64,000 bases of DNA from Lactuca virosa (GCA_928212115.1 CAKMRJ010005412.1:255517858-255581857); one strand, 5' to 3'. Positions 33,269-46,373 are shown, counted from the first letter of the stretch. Numbers and translations are program-made. Notes: a model not told the origin generated them from the letters alone.

Positions 33269-35230
33269 TTCCCCTTCTCCCGGTCAGTTCTCCCATTCTC
33301 GCATATTCTAACTCCTCACCAGACTACGATCCCTCTACATAGCACATTCTTTCTCTATTTTTTTTTCTGATTTGGGTTCTGTGAAGATGATATGAGAATC
33401 CAGTGGTGTAAGGATTTATAATCAAAGTATATGACATTCCATATGAATGATTACATATTGATTATCAATTACACTTGATTGTAGCTTGGATTTCTAATAG
33501 TTTTATGATTAGTGATTTCATTTACTTTGTTGGAGTTGGTATTCTAGCCTTATAGGTTTACAGGTGATAACCAATGCATAATTACTCATATTGGATCTTC
33601 TATTACTTGACATCACAAATTGGGTAGGGTTCACCATCACAAGATTCAGATGTTCAAGGAAATTACCAGGACAAGGTGTTCCTCCTTTTTTGATCATTTA
33701 CTTAAGTTTTCCAGTCAAATTTGAAAACTTTCCAAATCTAAGTTTTTGAGGTTTTAGTTGAACAACTTTTTTTGAAAAGCTAAAAATAAATATTACTTGA
33801 GAGGAGTTAGAGAAATCATTATGGAAAAGAGCAACTAAAGGTGATTACTAATGTCGCATTTCCATTACTATTTTTTATGCGATTTCTAAAGGAAAACACT
33901 AAATATTTTTTTCTTATTTTTTCCAAAGTTTTGACTGTACTTTCAAGAAATGATATCGTTATATGTTTGATCCATTGTATTATCATTTTCTTAATTATGA
34001 AACAGGCAAAAGATTTCAGGAACAATTGGACATCCTGATCTTAAGAACTTACAACCGACTTTCAATCCAATACAAAATGACAACAATCTCCATAACTCAT
34101 CTTCAATTCTTGAGGTGGCAATGAGGGAACCCATTAAGGACAGAAATAGAATGAGCACCCTAATAAAGAAACAAGTAAAAGGTTATTTATGTCAACTTTT
34201 TAACTGGTTTTGTTCAAACCCCTCAAACCTCCAACATCAGGAGCTGCAGCACCAACAGCAGAACCAAATTATGTTGCCAGTTCCTCAGCAACTAGGTTTG
34301 CCATCAATACACCCGAATACTCAGCTACCACCACTTCAAGCCTTCGTTAATTTTTTTTCCCTGAGTAGGAAAAAAAGTGACTTGGGAATATTGGTAAGCA
34401 GTTTTTATAGGGTTGAACGCAAGAAATAACAACCTACTTTTCTACATTTGTTTATTAACTCATTGTACTTCCACTTTTCTCTTATTAAAGCATTGTACTT
34501 TTACAAATCTAACCAATTATACAATGAAAGTTGTTACATTTGAGTAGGGTTTTCAAATTACATTGAAATAGTTAGAACAAATGCAGGTATGATACTTACA
34601 ATTATGTTTTTTGTAGCTTTGTGTGTGTAAAGAACAATTGGATAAAGAAACATCTTTGAAAACTTAAGTTTTGGAACAAACGCACACAGTCTCAACCCAC
34701 AGTCTCAACCCTCGAAGGAAAACCAAGTCACCCTTGCTTATGTACTATCAAACTAAGAAGTATGAATTGTTATTATTATATTTTGTTGTTGTTAAACACT
34801 ACTGAAGCTTGACAGAGAGGGTGCGAGGAGAAAATTTTGGGTCTGATTGATTCTGGGAAAGTGGAGCCTTCAGTGAAAATTATTATAACTTTCAATCTCT
34901 TTTCATTTTATAACGGTGAAAATTGCTATAACTTGCGTATATTTTCCAAAATAGGATGAAAATGTACAATCTTTTAATTCCAAAATCAAGTGACTTTACT
35001 TTTAGTTTAACTTTTGAATTCAATATTAGTTTCAATACTCGCTTTTTAAATGAAGTTGAGTTGTTAAATTTGAGAAATTTATGATTTCTATTTGTTTCAT
35101 CTATTATATAGTTTATTTGACTACGAATATCCCGAATTCAATTTTTATTTCACTTATTGTTTATTTATTTTATTTTTATACTTGGCATGATTTCCTACTT
35201 CATGGATGCTCTTAAAACACAATCCATAAC
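33269..35230. other. AT-rich spacer, apart from the possible exon remnant
   Basis: No repeat structure, RNA gene or convincing coding region seen outside 34020-34380. Confidence 0.5.
34020..34380 (+). other. possible exon remnant next to an AG splice site, function not recognised
   Basis: After AAAGATTTCAG (34008-34018) a frame stays open: GTIGHPDLKNLQPTFNPIQN, running on through a Gln-rich stretch (NLQHQELQHQQQNQ) and PSIHPNTQLPPLQA. The frame also contains 34115-34429. A different frame over 34215-34350 is also open. Composition looks more protein-like than its neighbours, but no family is recognised. Confidence 0.2.
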
Positions 35231-35723
35231 TGTTGGATTAGATGTCTAAGCCAATAATTATTATTGGTATGTACTTGACCCGAGAGTAGCATGGTCCATT
35301 TGGGTTGCATATCATCAGGACAATTTGTTAGGACGGATTCGTTAGAGAAGGTTATATATGATTTGTTAATATATTATAAGTTATAATATATTAATATGAA
35401 ATCATATGTTTTAATTAGTATTGATCAAGAATTAATTTGGAATTAATTTTGTGATCAAAGGAGACTAATTAAATCTATGGGGACTGATTATGGTAATTAG
35501 TTATATTTATATGTGTTGGGCTTGTGATCCATGTTGGACCAAGTTTATGTATGGATAAATAAAGAGTTGGGCAACATGAACCATGGATGATAACACCCAT
35601 GGGTATGGATTTGGGTTATACCCATGACCCTTGGAGAGATTTCCGGACCAAGAGGGTTCCGGACCAATAGGGCCCTTTTGAGTTTCCTCTTCCGGTTTTG
35701 GGCTGTTTTCGACTGAGGAAGGT
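35231..35723 (+). mobile_element. LTR K: copia LTR related to the D LTR
   Basis: Starts TGTTGGATTAGATGTCTAAG and follows the D LTR (GGTATGTACTTGACCCGA, CATGGTCCATTTGGGTTGCA, ATTAGTATTGATCAAGAATT) for about 380 bp before diverging. The end is not recognised and no primer-binding site was seen, so it may be truncated or a solo LTR. Confidence 0.75.
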
Positions 35724-36126
35724 ACTTAGAGAGATTTGAGATACGTGGAGAGATTTGGGAGAGATTTCACATACTTGGAGAGATTTGGGAGAGATTTTGG
35801 AGAGATTCAATATACTAGGAGAGATTTCACATACTTAGAGAGATTTGGGAGAGATTTCACATACTTGGAGAGATTTGGGAGAGATTTCACATACTTGGAG
35901 AGATTTGGGAGAGATTTCACATTCTTGGAGAGATTTTGGAGAGATTCGATATACTTGGAGAGATTTCACATACTTGGAGAGATTTGGGAGAGATTTCACA
36001 TACTTGGAGAGATTTGGGAGAAAATTCACATTCTTGGAGAGATTTTGGAGAGATTCGATATATTTGGAGAGATTTCACATACTTGGAGAGATTTGGGTGA
36101 GATCTCACATACTTGGAGAGATTTGC
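35724..36126. repeat. 30-bp minisatellite
   Basis: About 13 units, consensus ATTTCACATACTTGGAGAG followed by ATTTGGGAGAG, with variant units ATTCGATATACTTGGAGAG. Because 30 is a multiple of 3, frames on both strands stay open (plus: ERFGRDFTYL repeats; minus: EISPKSLQVC repeats). That is a property of the repeat, not evidence for a protein. Confidence 0.92.
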
Positions 36127-36247
36127 ATTCTAACTCTACTTGGCTCATTAGGAACTCATATTGTACACTTAGAAGTGTTAGCACAAGTCTCACAATAGTC
36201 CTTGCTTACTTGAGGACGGAATTTCCTAGCCAAAAAGGCTAGTTGTG
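36127..36247. other. spacer between minisatellite and copia fragment
   Basis: Possibly the rest of LTR K. It ends TTGTGACATCC (36243-36253), whose TGTGACATCC equals the first ten bases of LTRs H and F. Confidence 0.4.
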
Positions 36248-38393
36248 ACATCCATAGTCATCACCAGTAATAATCATGTCATCCACATATAAGGACAAAA
36301 GAATTCGTCTTGCACTCGAGCATCTAATAAATAAAGTCGAATCATGATTACTCTGGACAAATCCAAGAGATTTAATCATTATGGATAATATCTCAAACCA
36401 AGTACGAGGTGCTTGCTTGAGACCATACAAATCTTTGCGAAGACGATAAACCTCACCCGGCTGGTGCTGAATTCCTGGTGAAGGAGACATATAAACTTCT
36501 TCATGTAGGTCACCATTCAAAAAGTCATTATTGACATCCATTTGAAAGATCTTCCACTGTCGAACAGATGCAACCGCAAACATAGTACAAATTGTCGTCA
36601 TCTTTGCCACTGGGGCAAAGGTCTCCTTATAGTCAAAACCGTACTGTTGGGAATACCCTTTTGCTACAAGTCTGACCTTGTACCGCTCAACAGACCCATC
36701 AGATTTTGTTTTATCTTGTACACCCAATGACAACCAATTATATGTTTCCCAGGATGAAGGGAAACCAAATCCCATGAATGAGTTTGATGAAGAACGGTGA
36801 GTTCCTCTACCAAAGAGGATCTAATACAACTTATCTATACGATTCAGGTTCAGACAGGTGGTGGATGCTCGCTATAAATGAAGCAAATGATCTTGAATAT
36901 GTAGAGTATGCAAAATCTGGAAGTTTGGTGGACTTGATAGGACGAGTAGACCTCCTGAGGGGTGGTGGAGGTGAGTCTTCAATCTCAATAATCAAAGGGA
37001 CAGACTCATGAATAAGAGGAGTCGAGAAACTCTAGGAAGAAGTGGGTGTGTCCTGAACTGGAGGATCAGGCGACATAGATGAATCTCGAGCCTCTATATC
37101 CTCATCAAAAGGATCAATATGGAGAAGATCTAACTTCGTTACATTGTGGGTTGTAGCAGAAATCTAGCAGAAGGGAATATATTCCAAAAAAGTGACATGA
37201 CGGGAAACGTATAACTTCTAACTTATAGGATAATAGCAACAATATCCTTTCTGTCGAACACCATACCCCAATAATACATACATAGCTGATTTCGGTCCCA
37301 ACTTTTTCCTCTCAACATGAGAACGCATAACAAAACAAGTAGATCCAAATACTCGTAGAGCAGAGTAGTTTGGCAAGTGACCATATAGCTTCTCAAAAGG
37401 AGACATTCTTGAATTCAATGCAGTAGGGATACGATTAATCACATGAACATCAGTTAACACTGCTTATCCGCAAAAGGAAATAGGAACCTGTGCAGACAAG
37501 AGCAATGAGCGAGCTGTCTCAACAATATGACGGTGTTTCTGTTCTGCCAAACCATTTTGCTAAGGAGTATTACTACATGATGATTGGTGTATGGTACCAT
37601 CAGAAGCAAGTAACTGAATATAATCATTAAAGGTATATTCACCCCCTAATTCAAACCTGAAGCACTTTATCACAACTGAATGTTGAGTTTTAACAAGAGC
37701 TATAAAATTGTTGTAAATGCCAATGAAATTAGATATGTGTTTTATAAGATAAACCCAGGTATAGCAAGTATAATGATCTATAAAAGATACATAATAGGTC
37801 GACCCACCCTCTGTGGATACTGGTGCAGGACCCCACATATCAGAATGAATAATATCAAAAGGATCAATAGAGCAAGACATACTTTTACTGAAATGTAAAG
37901 TAGAGAATTTTTTCCAGTTTACAACTACTACAATCAGAAATATCACAAGTGTTCAAATCACCCAAAACAACACTAAATGCTAGAAAACTCAAATGTTATA
38001 CAAATACATGTCCCAAACGAGAACGCCAAAGATAAAACTGAGACGACAAATGACTCAAATGAAAAGAAAACAGATCAATGCTAGAGGAAGCAACAACAGA
38101 CACTTTGAGAACCTCCAAGACATAAAGTTATCCCACCCTATGGATAATCCCAATAACCTTCTGAGTGTGTTGGTCCTGTATAACACATATGGAATCAGAA
38201 AAGTACAACCAGTTACCAGAATTACACAATTGGAAAACCGAAACAAGATTCAAAGTGAGTTTGGAAATGTAATAAATATCAGGGAGAGACATATGAGGAA
38301 TAGAACAAATCCAACACCCTCAATTGTCATAGATATATCACTACCTGACATAACAAAGATAGATGACATGTGTGGCAAAGAAGTAAACGACAA
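36248..38393 (-). pseudogene. element J: truncated Ty1/copia pol (pre-integrase, integrase, partial RT)
   Basis: Sense order from 38393: a pre-integrase domain (SLPDIYYISKLTLNLVSVSQ-like text, then LGH..; frames broken), integrase core (IIHSDMWGPAPVSTEGGSTY, 37560-37946), integrase C-part (VINRIPTALNSRMSPFEKLYG, 37218-37460), a decayed linker, and RT (36239-36775: LVAKGYSQQYGFDYKETFAP, IFQMDVNNDFLNGDL, LYGLKQAPRTWF, LYVDDMIITGDD). RT stops at YVDDMIITG, so the RT end, RNase H and 3' LTR are missing on the left. On the right it is cut by LTR C. No LTR of its own is seen. The clade within copia is not settled. Confidence 0.88.
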
Positions 38394-40214
38394 AGTGACA
38401 TCCCCAATTTCACGGCCAGAAAAGACCGATTTGTTTATGCTTTATTTGAAAATGAGAGTATATTTTTAAGGAAATATGTTACGAAATTTGTTCCCAAAAA
38501 TATGATAAAGAATTGATCAAAGCATTTCCAAAGAAATGTATTATATTAAAAACCTCGAGATGTCATTGTCGATACAAATCAAAAGCATAAACAGAAACAA
38601 CATAGGCCTTATAATATCTATTTATTCTAGTTGCCTATGATCTATTGATCTCTCATCAGACCATCACTCATATGCTCTCTTACCATTACCTGTAATGCAA
38701 TAAACTGAGTGGGTTAGGCATGGGAGCCTGGTGAGCACATAGGGTTTCAACCCACAATAATTCAGTTTATTAATTTCATCAAATCAAACAACCCGATTAC
38801 CCGTTCCCGTTATCATCACTTTCTATCCCTAAAGCATCTAAGGTAAGGGACCTATCCTAAGAATTTTCATCGGGATGGACACTACTGCTAAGGGGGTTCC
38901 TCAGCCATATATGTCTGTAAGGCAACCATGACGGGGATGGAGTAGACTGGTGAACACATCGTTCACAAACACCTACAGGTTGCGAGCCTGCCAGCGTTCC
39001 ACTAGACTGTCTAGAATAGTTTGTGGTCTTCATCTATATTCCTCTAGATTACAGGATCATCGTCAACATCAAGGCCTCTCATCATTTTATCACACATCAA
39101 CTATTACATCTACCCATGTTTTACCCAACATTTTTGTAGATATAAAATACATATACAGTCTAAATTATTTAAAACATGTATAAATCGTTCATCCAACATA
39201 GACATCAATAACACAGATAATATGCACACATAGCACGTAATTTATATTAAATACTCCATATCTACGTGTAAGATGAAAGTAACTATGCACTCACATTAGT
39301 AGCATGATTTGATAGAATCTAACTAGAAACGGTCAGCGGTTTGTGATCTTCGGGCTCGGGACGCGGGATGCCTTCAGCAAACGAGAGAGAGAAAGAAGGT
39401 TTAGGTGTAAGAATGGTTAGGGTCGAGCTTGCTATTTATAGGCTGCCTAAAACATGTCCACATCATGGGATTATATGTCCACGTCGTGAAGCATAGTTGC
39501 ATCATCTCGTAGACTTGCCATTTGGGTCCTAGCTTCGGAAGGTGTCAAGATACTGACTTCACGTCGTGACCTTTATGTCCACGTCGTGTAGTCTTAACAC
39601 ATCACTCCCCTAGACTTGACATCTGCATTCTAGCCTTAAGAAGTGTCCTAGATCACATTCACGTCCAGGACTTAATGTTCATGTCGTGGACTTAAGGCAG
39701 CTATGGTTTCTGCCACGTGTCATGCCCTCAGACAGCTACATCTTCGGAAGATCATAACTTTTGCATACGAGCTCCGTTTTTGACGTTCTTATATCCACGC
39801 ATAGGTGGAGACGTACTCTACAACTTTCTTTTAGATCACTAAGGCTAAAAAGTACTTTATCGTAAACTCACTTTTTACGATTCCCGGTGTCGTGCCGGTT
39901 TCGTCGCGAAACTTCGACAGGTCATAACTTCTTCGTTATAACTCGGATTTTGGCGTTCTTTATATCCCTAGCATCCTTTTCCCGATCACTAAAAATTTCT
40001 TCATAGATATTGGGTCTATCTTTTATTTTATTTTTGACGCTTATTTTTACTCTTAACTTATTATATCTTATAAATAAGTATAATGCACATAAAATCACAT
40101 AGTTCACATAATATTCAAATAACTCCTCTTTATTACTTCAAAGTAGGTTATAATTGTTGACCCTAACTATTATACCATTATAATAATGCTTAGCCTAGAA
40201 ACACAGGCGTTACA
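38394..40214 (-). repeat. 3' LTR of element C
   Basis: 1821 bp, plus-strand start (A/T)GTGACATCCCC, end AGGCGTTACA. Same family as solo LTRs H and F. TCCACGTCGTG-type palindromes lie at 39450-39710. Followed by the polypurine tract, read AAGGAGGAGAGAAT in sense (40215-40229). Confidence 0.88.
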
Positions 40215-40248
40215 ATTCTCTCCTCCTTAGGATGATTCCGTCCCGGAA

Positions 40249-41462
40249 TCATGCATCAGCAAACAGATGTGGATAGCGACTCATCACGTCACTGTCTGTT
40301 TCCCAAGTGAGGTTTGGCCCATTCGTATGTTTATATCGCACAAGTACTAAATCGACCATCTTGCGTCGCAACTTCTTAGTCTTACGGTTAACAATTGCTT
40401 CAGGCTCTTCGATTAGCCTCTTATTTTCATCCATCCTTAACTCTGAAATTGGAATTATATCGGGAACTTCTCCCATAAACTTCCTCAAGTAACACACATG
40501 GAAAGTGTTATGAATACCATCTAGTTCTTCTGGCAACTCTAGCTTGTAAGCTTGGTTCCCAATCCTATGAAGAACTTTGAATGGTCCAATAAACCTTGGA
40601 CTCAACATTTCTCTCTTTCCAAATCGTATAAGTCCCTTCCACGGTGATACTTTGAGAAAAACCAAATCTCCAACTTCGAATGTTATCGGTCGTCGCTTTT
40701 TGTCAGCATAACACTTTTGACGATCTTGAGCTGTTAACATTCTTTCTCTAATCACTTTCAGCTTTTCAACAGTCCGATGGACTATCTCGGGGCCCATAAA
40801 CTGCTTTTCTCCAGCCTCAAGTCAACAAGACGGCGTACGACACTTCTGTCCATATAAAGCTTGATAAGGTGCCATCTTGATGCTCGAATGGTAACTATTA
40901 TTGTAGGAAAACTCTACCAAGGGTAAGTTTTCATCCCAGTTACCTTGGAATTCTAGGGTACATGCTCTTAGCATATCTTCCAGTGTTTGAATCGTTCTTT
41001 CGCTCTGACCATCAGTCTGCGGATGGTAGGCTGTACTTAAACACAACTTCGTACCCATTTCCTCTTGTAGACTCCTCCAAAACCTTGACGTGAAACGACT
41101 GTCATGATCTGATACAATAATTAAAGAAACGCCGTGAAGTCTTACTACTTCCTTCACGTAAGAATTTGCAAGCTTGTTCATAAACCATCTCTCATTGGCT
41201 GCTATGAAGTGTGTACTCTTTGTGAAACGATCCACGACTACCCATATCATGTCGTGACCATTTTTCGTTCTGGGCAGTTGAGTCACAAAATTCATGGTGA
41301 TGTCTTCCCATTTACCCATGGGTATAGGTAATGGTTCTAAACTCCCATACAGTTTTTGATGTTGTGCCTTAACTCTCGCACACATTACACACTCAGCCAC
41401 ATACTTTACAACATCGAGCTTCATCATTGGCCACCAGTAGTAATGTTTCAGATCCCTTACAT
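40249..41462 (-). pseudogene. element C integrase with chromodomain (Tekay/Del-type), truncated
   Basis: Two long frames. 40822-41427 has the zinc-binding end (CVMCARVKAQHQ), then TMNFVTQLPRTKNGHD (Asp replaced by Asn at the first catalytic position), LIIVSDHDSRFTSRFWR and YHPQTDGQSERTIQT. 40249-40797 has GDLVFLKVSPWKGLIRFGKR, RFIGPFKVLHRIGNQAYKLE and a chromodomain-like tail (RYKHTNGPNLTWETDSD, RYPHLFADA). A frame break lies near 40800-40820. Everything upstream (gag, protease, RT, RNase H, 5' LTR) is missing beyond about 41470. Confidence 0.9.
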
Positions 41463-41535
41463 CTTAGTGCTACCGGGATGAATCGATTACATGGTCGTGT
41501 GAGCTTCTTAGTGCTACCGGGATGAATTAAATAGT
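41463..41535. repeat. 21-bp direct repeat at the C/E junction
   Basis: CTTAGTGCTACCGGGATGAA plus one T occurs at 41463-41483 and 41507-41527. It is the integrase text for HPGSTK in sense. The second copy runs straight into LTR E, so the break was probably repaired with a local duplication. Confidence 0.7.
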
Positions 41536-42463
41536 GACCAATCTCAACTACAACTCAAAATACCCAAAATACCCTTAGGTCAAACTTGGTCAAAGTCAAA
41601 AGTCAACTGAGTCAACTCAGCTGAGTACACCCAGTGTACTCAGTTTGTACGCACGGCGTACTAGCGTATTGAACAAAAACGGGCCTTTGACCATGTACTC
41701 TAACGTATGCCCAACGTACACACCTGCCACCTTTTCCTCCTATTAAGAGTTTAATCCCTTAACCTCTTTCATCTAAAATCTAGATCTAGTCCTCAAATGA
41801 TGTCTTTAATCATAAAGTTTCCAACTTTCTGATCTTGCATGGCTATTAAGTGCTCAATAGCAAAAACCTTAACTTCTTAGCTCATTAAGACATCCTAGTC
41901 CATGCATGGAGGAAAAATAAGGACCAATATTACATTTTTATGATTCTAAACACTCCAAAACATCTGAAAGGACAACTCAAATGAATTAGAGTAACCCATA
42001 CTCAAATACATTAAGCTTATGGGACCAAAATGAACACAATCCATGGCTAATCAAGATCTAAGAAAAAATTCATCAATATCAGAGCTTTTTACCTCCAATT
42101 GGTACAAAATGATGATGTGCTTCTAGATCCAAAGTTCTTCAAGCTTCCAAGATGCTTTCATTTCCTTCTTTTTCCTCTAAGTACACCAAAACACACACTA
42201 GCGACTTATAGATGCTCTCAAAATGGATTAGGGTTTGCAATGGTCGATATGAGGGATGGAGGCTGATGAAAAAAAGGGTATTTAGTGCACAGCCCCTAAA
42301 TATTAGGGTTTTGGTCCAGGCTGCGTACGCCCATCGTACGAGAAGTACGCTCAGCGTACGTGATGAAACGCGTTTTCCTCTAAAATGCTACAAGGAACCA
42401 ATTTGCAATCAATTTTACATGTCAAGGGTATAAATGGAAATACCTTAATATCAAGATGTTACA
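41536..42463 (-). repeat. 3' LTR of element E (left end missing)
   Basis: Follows the right part of the A LTR (CTCAAAATACCCAAAATACCC, then GTCAACT.. and GTACGC words at 41630-41715 and 42325-42362) and ends GATGTTACA, followed by the polypurine tract read AAGTGGGGGAGAAT. The left several hundred bases are absent. Confidence 0.85.
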
Positions 42464-42478
42464 ATTCTCCCCCACTTG

Positions 42479-42850
42479 AACTAGAATTTGTCCTCGAAGT
42501 CCACTGTTGTGAACAACTCAGGATAATGCTCTCGCATCTCTGCCTCAGATTCCCAAGTCTATTCGGAACCCTTCCGATGCCGCCACTAGACCTTGACCAA
42601 AGATACACCTTGTTATGTGAGTCTTCGTTTTCCTATACAAAACCACCACTGGTCTCTCAACATAATTCAGGCGATCATCAGCCTGAATATCATCTAAAGG
42701 AAGAACCGTTGAATCACCAGTCACACACTTTCGAAGCTGAGAAATATGGAAGATGTTGTGAATTTGATCGAGCTCCCCAGGCAAATTCAACCGATAAGCT
42801 ACTCTGCCAACCCTGTCAATCACTCGAAGTGGTCCAATATATCGGGGCCC
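42479..42850 (-). pseudogene. element E integrase tail with chromodomain remnant
   Basis: GPRYIGPLRVIDRVGRVAYR, LDQIHNIFHISQLRKCV and LDDIQADDRLNYVERPVVVL match the same part of element A. A frame change follows before the chromodomain end (decayed text 42479-42620). At about 42850 the coding match stops in the middle of the GPY module. The rest of pol is not in the window. Confidence 0.85.
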
Positions 42851-43432
42851 CAACACGAGTCTCAACTACATAACCACCATAGAGGAACATAACAACGTTA
42901 ACATATTCCACAACTCCTTTTAAACATTTCGAAATCTAGGCATCTTATAAAGAGAACTCGAGATACCACTCAGAAACCCACAGTTGCCAACAATAACCCA
43001 ATAATTTGAGAATACTCATTCACAACAACTATCTTTCTCTCCCTATCTGAGGGACCCAACTTCTGGTGAGGACCACACAACCGGGGAAACTCTCAAAACT
43101 ACAACCACAAACCAACTCCATTCGATGTACCCCCCCCCCCCCCCCGCAGGAACCGGAAACCCATCAATTCTAAACTTCGAAAACCATGCTCTAGGACTGA
43201 TAATCATCCATTCGATGAATCTACCCCTTGTCTTGACTAAGAACACCACCAAAACATGCGGAAAGAATACCACACCGATATTTCACCAATTCCCAATGTT
43301 GTATCAAAAACCGTAATTACACCCTTGACCCCCTGACACGTTATTCCAACCCACTGCTCCTACAAGCATAATGATGGTCAAACCAAGAACCTTACTTTGC
43401 ATCCAAATCGCTCATCAACTCAGATGTATATC
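42851..43432 (-). other. element E internal filler, left part
   Basis: No coding match. A run of 16 C lies at 43130-43145. The last five bases ATATC (43428-43432) are the TSD of D' and recur at 57606-57610. Confidence 0.6.
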
Positions 43433-44183
43433 TGTTGGGTTTTGAGCATTCTAACACTCCTATGGTGTACATTCAACCCTATAAACCTTGGATCTATGTT
43501 TTCTCTATTATACATACAAATATTAAATATTCCAAGGTTTCATCCTAACTAGCATATTATGAAGCACCTATACTACAAAGTTCTAGTTAGATGACATACC
43601 TTTTGATGTAGCTTGATGTCTTCAAGCTTTAAGAGCTTAGCCCCAATAGTGTGGAAGCCTCAAATGGAATCACAAATCACCAAAACACCTTGGAAGAACT
43701 TGAGAGAATATGTATGCACATTAAAATCGGCCCACTCTTATTTTCACACACTTGTGCCAATTTTGTGAGCCAAGGACCCCTTTATATATTATGGAGGATT
43801 AGGGTTACATCCATGTAAACCCTAATACCCATGACCTTTCATTTACATAGGATCCATGGGTTAAAAGCTCCATGGACCATCCATGAAAGCTTAGCCCAAC
43901 CTAAATGAACTTGGCCCATTCCATATATATAAGAGTCCATATTTAATTAGTTCTTTTGATCACTTAATTAATTCTAAATTACTTCTTGATCAATACTAAT
44001 TAAATAATATGATTCCATATTAATGTATTAGAACTTATAATATATTAATATAAATCATAAATATACTATTCTCAAAAGACTATCCATATAAATTGTTCCG
44101 GTGAAGTGCAACCCAAATGGACCATGCCGGGTCGGGTCAAATACATACCAAATATAGTTATGGACTTAGACATTAATCCAACA
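43433..44183 (-). repeat. 3' LTR of D'
   Basis: 751 bp, high similarity to both D LTRs. Followed by GTCTCCCACTTGG, the reverse of the D polypurine tract. Confidence 0.92.
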
Positions 44184-45833
44184 GTCTCCCACTTGGATAA
44201 GTCTAAAACTATTATTGAGTATGACTTCAAAACCTAACTGGCAATCGTAGCTCTTAAATCCGTTGTCGAACTCTGACCTTGTCAATGACTCGTCCATTAG
44301 ATAAGGGATCATATATTCCTCCATTCTAGATATCATATGGACTGAGACATGGATTATAATCATTCTCTCTGTCCATTTGTTGTTTCCCGATTTTCGATTT
44401 ATGATGACTGACTAATTGAACAAATCAAATCAGTCCTGGCTTGGCCAAGCACTCACATGTGTCATCGCTAAATCATCGAGGGGCCCACAGATATCGCTTT
44501 TATCCCGAAGGTAAAAGGAATGGATAAACTTCGACTCATATGACTTTTTCTACTACTTGTTGAATCATATACAAAGGCACGTTTTATAACATCGAGTTAC
44601 CAAATGTGTTTTCGTGCAATCAATGTATAACCAACTCATAGTAACAACTCATATCTCTAGGTTTCAAGAATATAAGATATTATCGTCTCATGATCACTCG
44701 TGATAAAATCCATGAAGTGATTCAAATGAGCGCGGGTTGAATCCAATACTCAGAACTTATGAGCACTCATGAGTGTTGTAGCACCACTTTGTCCACCAAC
44801 TTGGACCTCTACAAACCAACCCATGACAGTCTTGATTCATATCTACTTCCAACATATGACCGACTGTGGATGGTTTGAATAACTTAATCATTCAGGAAGA
44901 GCGACTTAGTTATTCTGGAAGTCAAAACATGCAAAGTGAAACACAAGAGTAAATGAATCAAATATGGTATCAAACCCTATGAATATAAATAAACACTTTT
45001 ATTTATCACCATACTGATTACTCATTATTCATTGTTTCGGTTTTATCAACTTTATACTTGAATTAAAATCACTAGTTGTCCCATGCTCCAAGCATGTACA
45101 CTATGTTTTTCTTAAACAATAGCTTTGCCATACACCAAGTATGCACTCTATGTTTGTCTATGATCCTTACTTTGTGAAATAAACCAATTGAACATAATTT
45201 CAATGATTCTAATTTCACACTCCCAAATCCTTATCGAAAAATGTGAGAATTTCAAATTCCTATCATTTGTCGAAATCTGTTTAGATTTTAAACTTATATG
45301 CACTGACCCTCCTGTAATGAATATGTACAAAGTCACAAAGACTTGTCAACAGTCATTATAAGGTATTCCAATGGAGATCAACTCCATGGAAACTAAGTCT
45401 CATATTCAAAGTACATTGCTTTGGACATGCTTCTTGCATTAAGTTTTCTAATCTTACACAGATAACTTCCACCTATGGAGACAACTCCATATTCTCATTT
45501 TGACTATCACTTCTGAATAAGAGATGCCTCTTTTCAGAATATGTCAATATGGTCCTTCCAAAATTAGCACTATACTTCCAACTGTCCCTGAGCAACCAAT
45601 CTTTGGTAAACCTCAGATTGTCCTCGACAATTGCTTAATCATTTTAGTCGTATCCAATTCTAGACCTTTTCCCTTCTTAATGCCTCTGGGCATTTGGAAA
45701 AATTTAGAAATGACAAATATTATAGCGCATGCAATCGATCCTGTACCCAAAGCAAATGGTACACGATTCATGATGTCTCACATAAAGACATGATTCTAGA
45801 CCAGTCTTTTACTACAATATTTTTATTTGCCAT

Positions 45834-45890
45834 GTTTTCAAAATTTGACTATGAAGAGGGATGCCGTAATCATAATCGAATTTTGAGAAC
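45834..45890 (-). other. hairpin 4 copy in D'
   Basis: Plus-strand loop AAGAGGGATGCCGTAAT (45854-45870). The 20-base arms pair without the bulge seen in D. Confidence 0.75.
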
Positions 45891-46312
45891 GCAATATATA
45901 TAATTTCCTTAAGTTGAACCAATCCAACATGAAATTCATATATATTCTTGACTAAAGATAATTAAGGTCTCAATCTAAGCCTTTAGAACTGAAATGAAGT
46001 ATATCCTCTCCCTTAATTATAGCAAAACAACTTTTTCAATCCCTGCAGCCTCACGAATTGAAACTTTTGTTTTCTATAATTAACATTGCTAACTTGCAAC
46101 ACTAACAATAATTATCATGCTCCGAATAACATGATGATTATTAGCATAACACTTATGCTCCCACTAGCTTTGACATGTACTCAGAAATCAGCTGGACTTC
46201 TAGAAATCAATACTTTATTGACTTTCTTACCAAAGCTCAGATTTCTGATACGAGATGCTTTGATAAAACTTTATCAAAATCATACACCTTTCCTTAGATA
46301 GCATGCATGTGT

Positions 46313-46373
46313 GTCTAAACAATTTCAGAACTATGAAAAGGGATGCCGTAATCATAGTCTCAATTGTTTAGAC
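46313..46373 (-). other. hairpin 3 copy in D'
   Basis: Loop AAAAGGGATGCCGTAAT (46336-46352). In sense this reads ATTACGGCATCCCTTTT, so it has the consensus CGG where D has CGA. Confidence 0.75.

Noticed and set aside
35736..36242. 168-codon plus-strand frame and several minus-strand frames
   Set aside because: They lie on the 30-bp minisatellite; open frames follow from a unit length divisible by three.
38055..38469. 158-codon plus-strand frame crossing from J into LTR C
   Set aside because: Crosses an element border and is antisense to the pre-integrase region of J.
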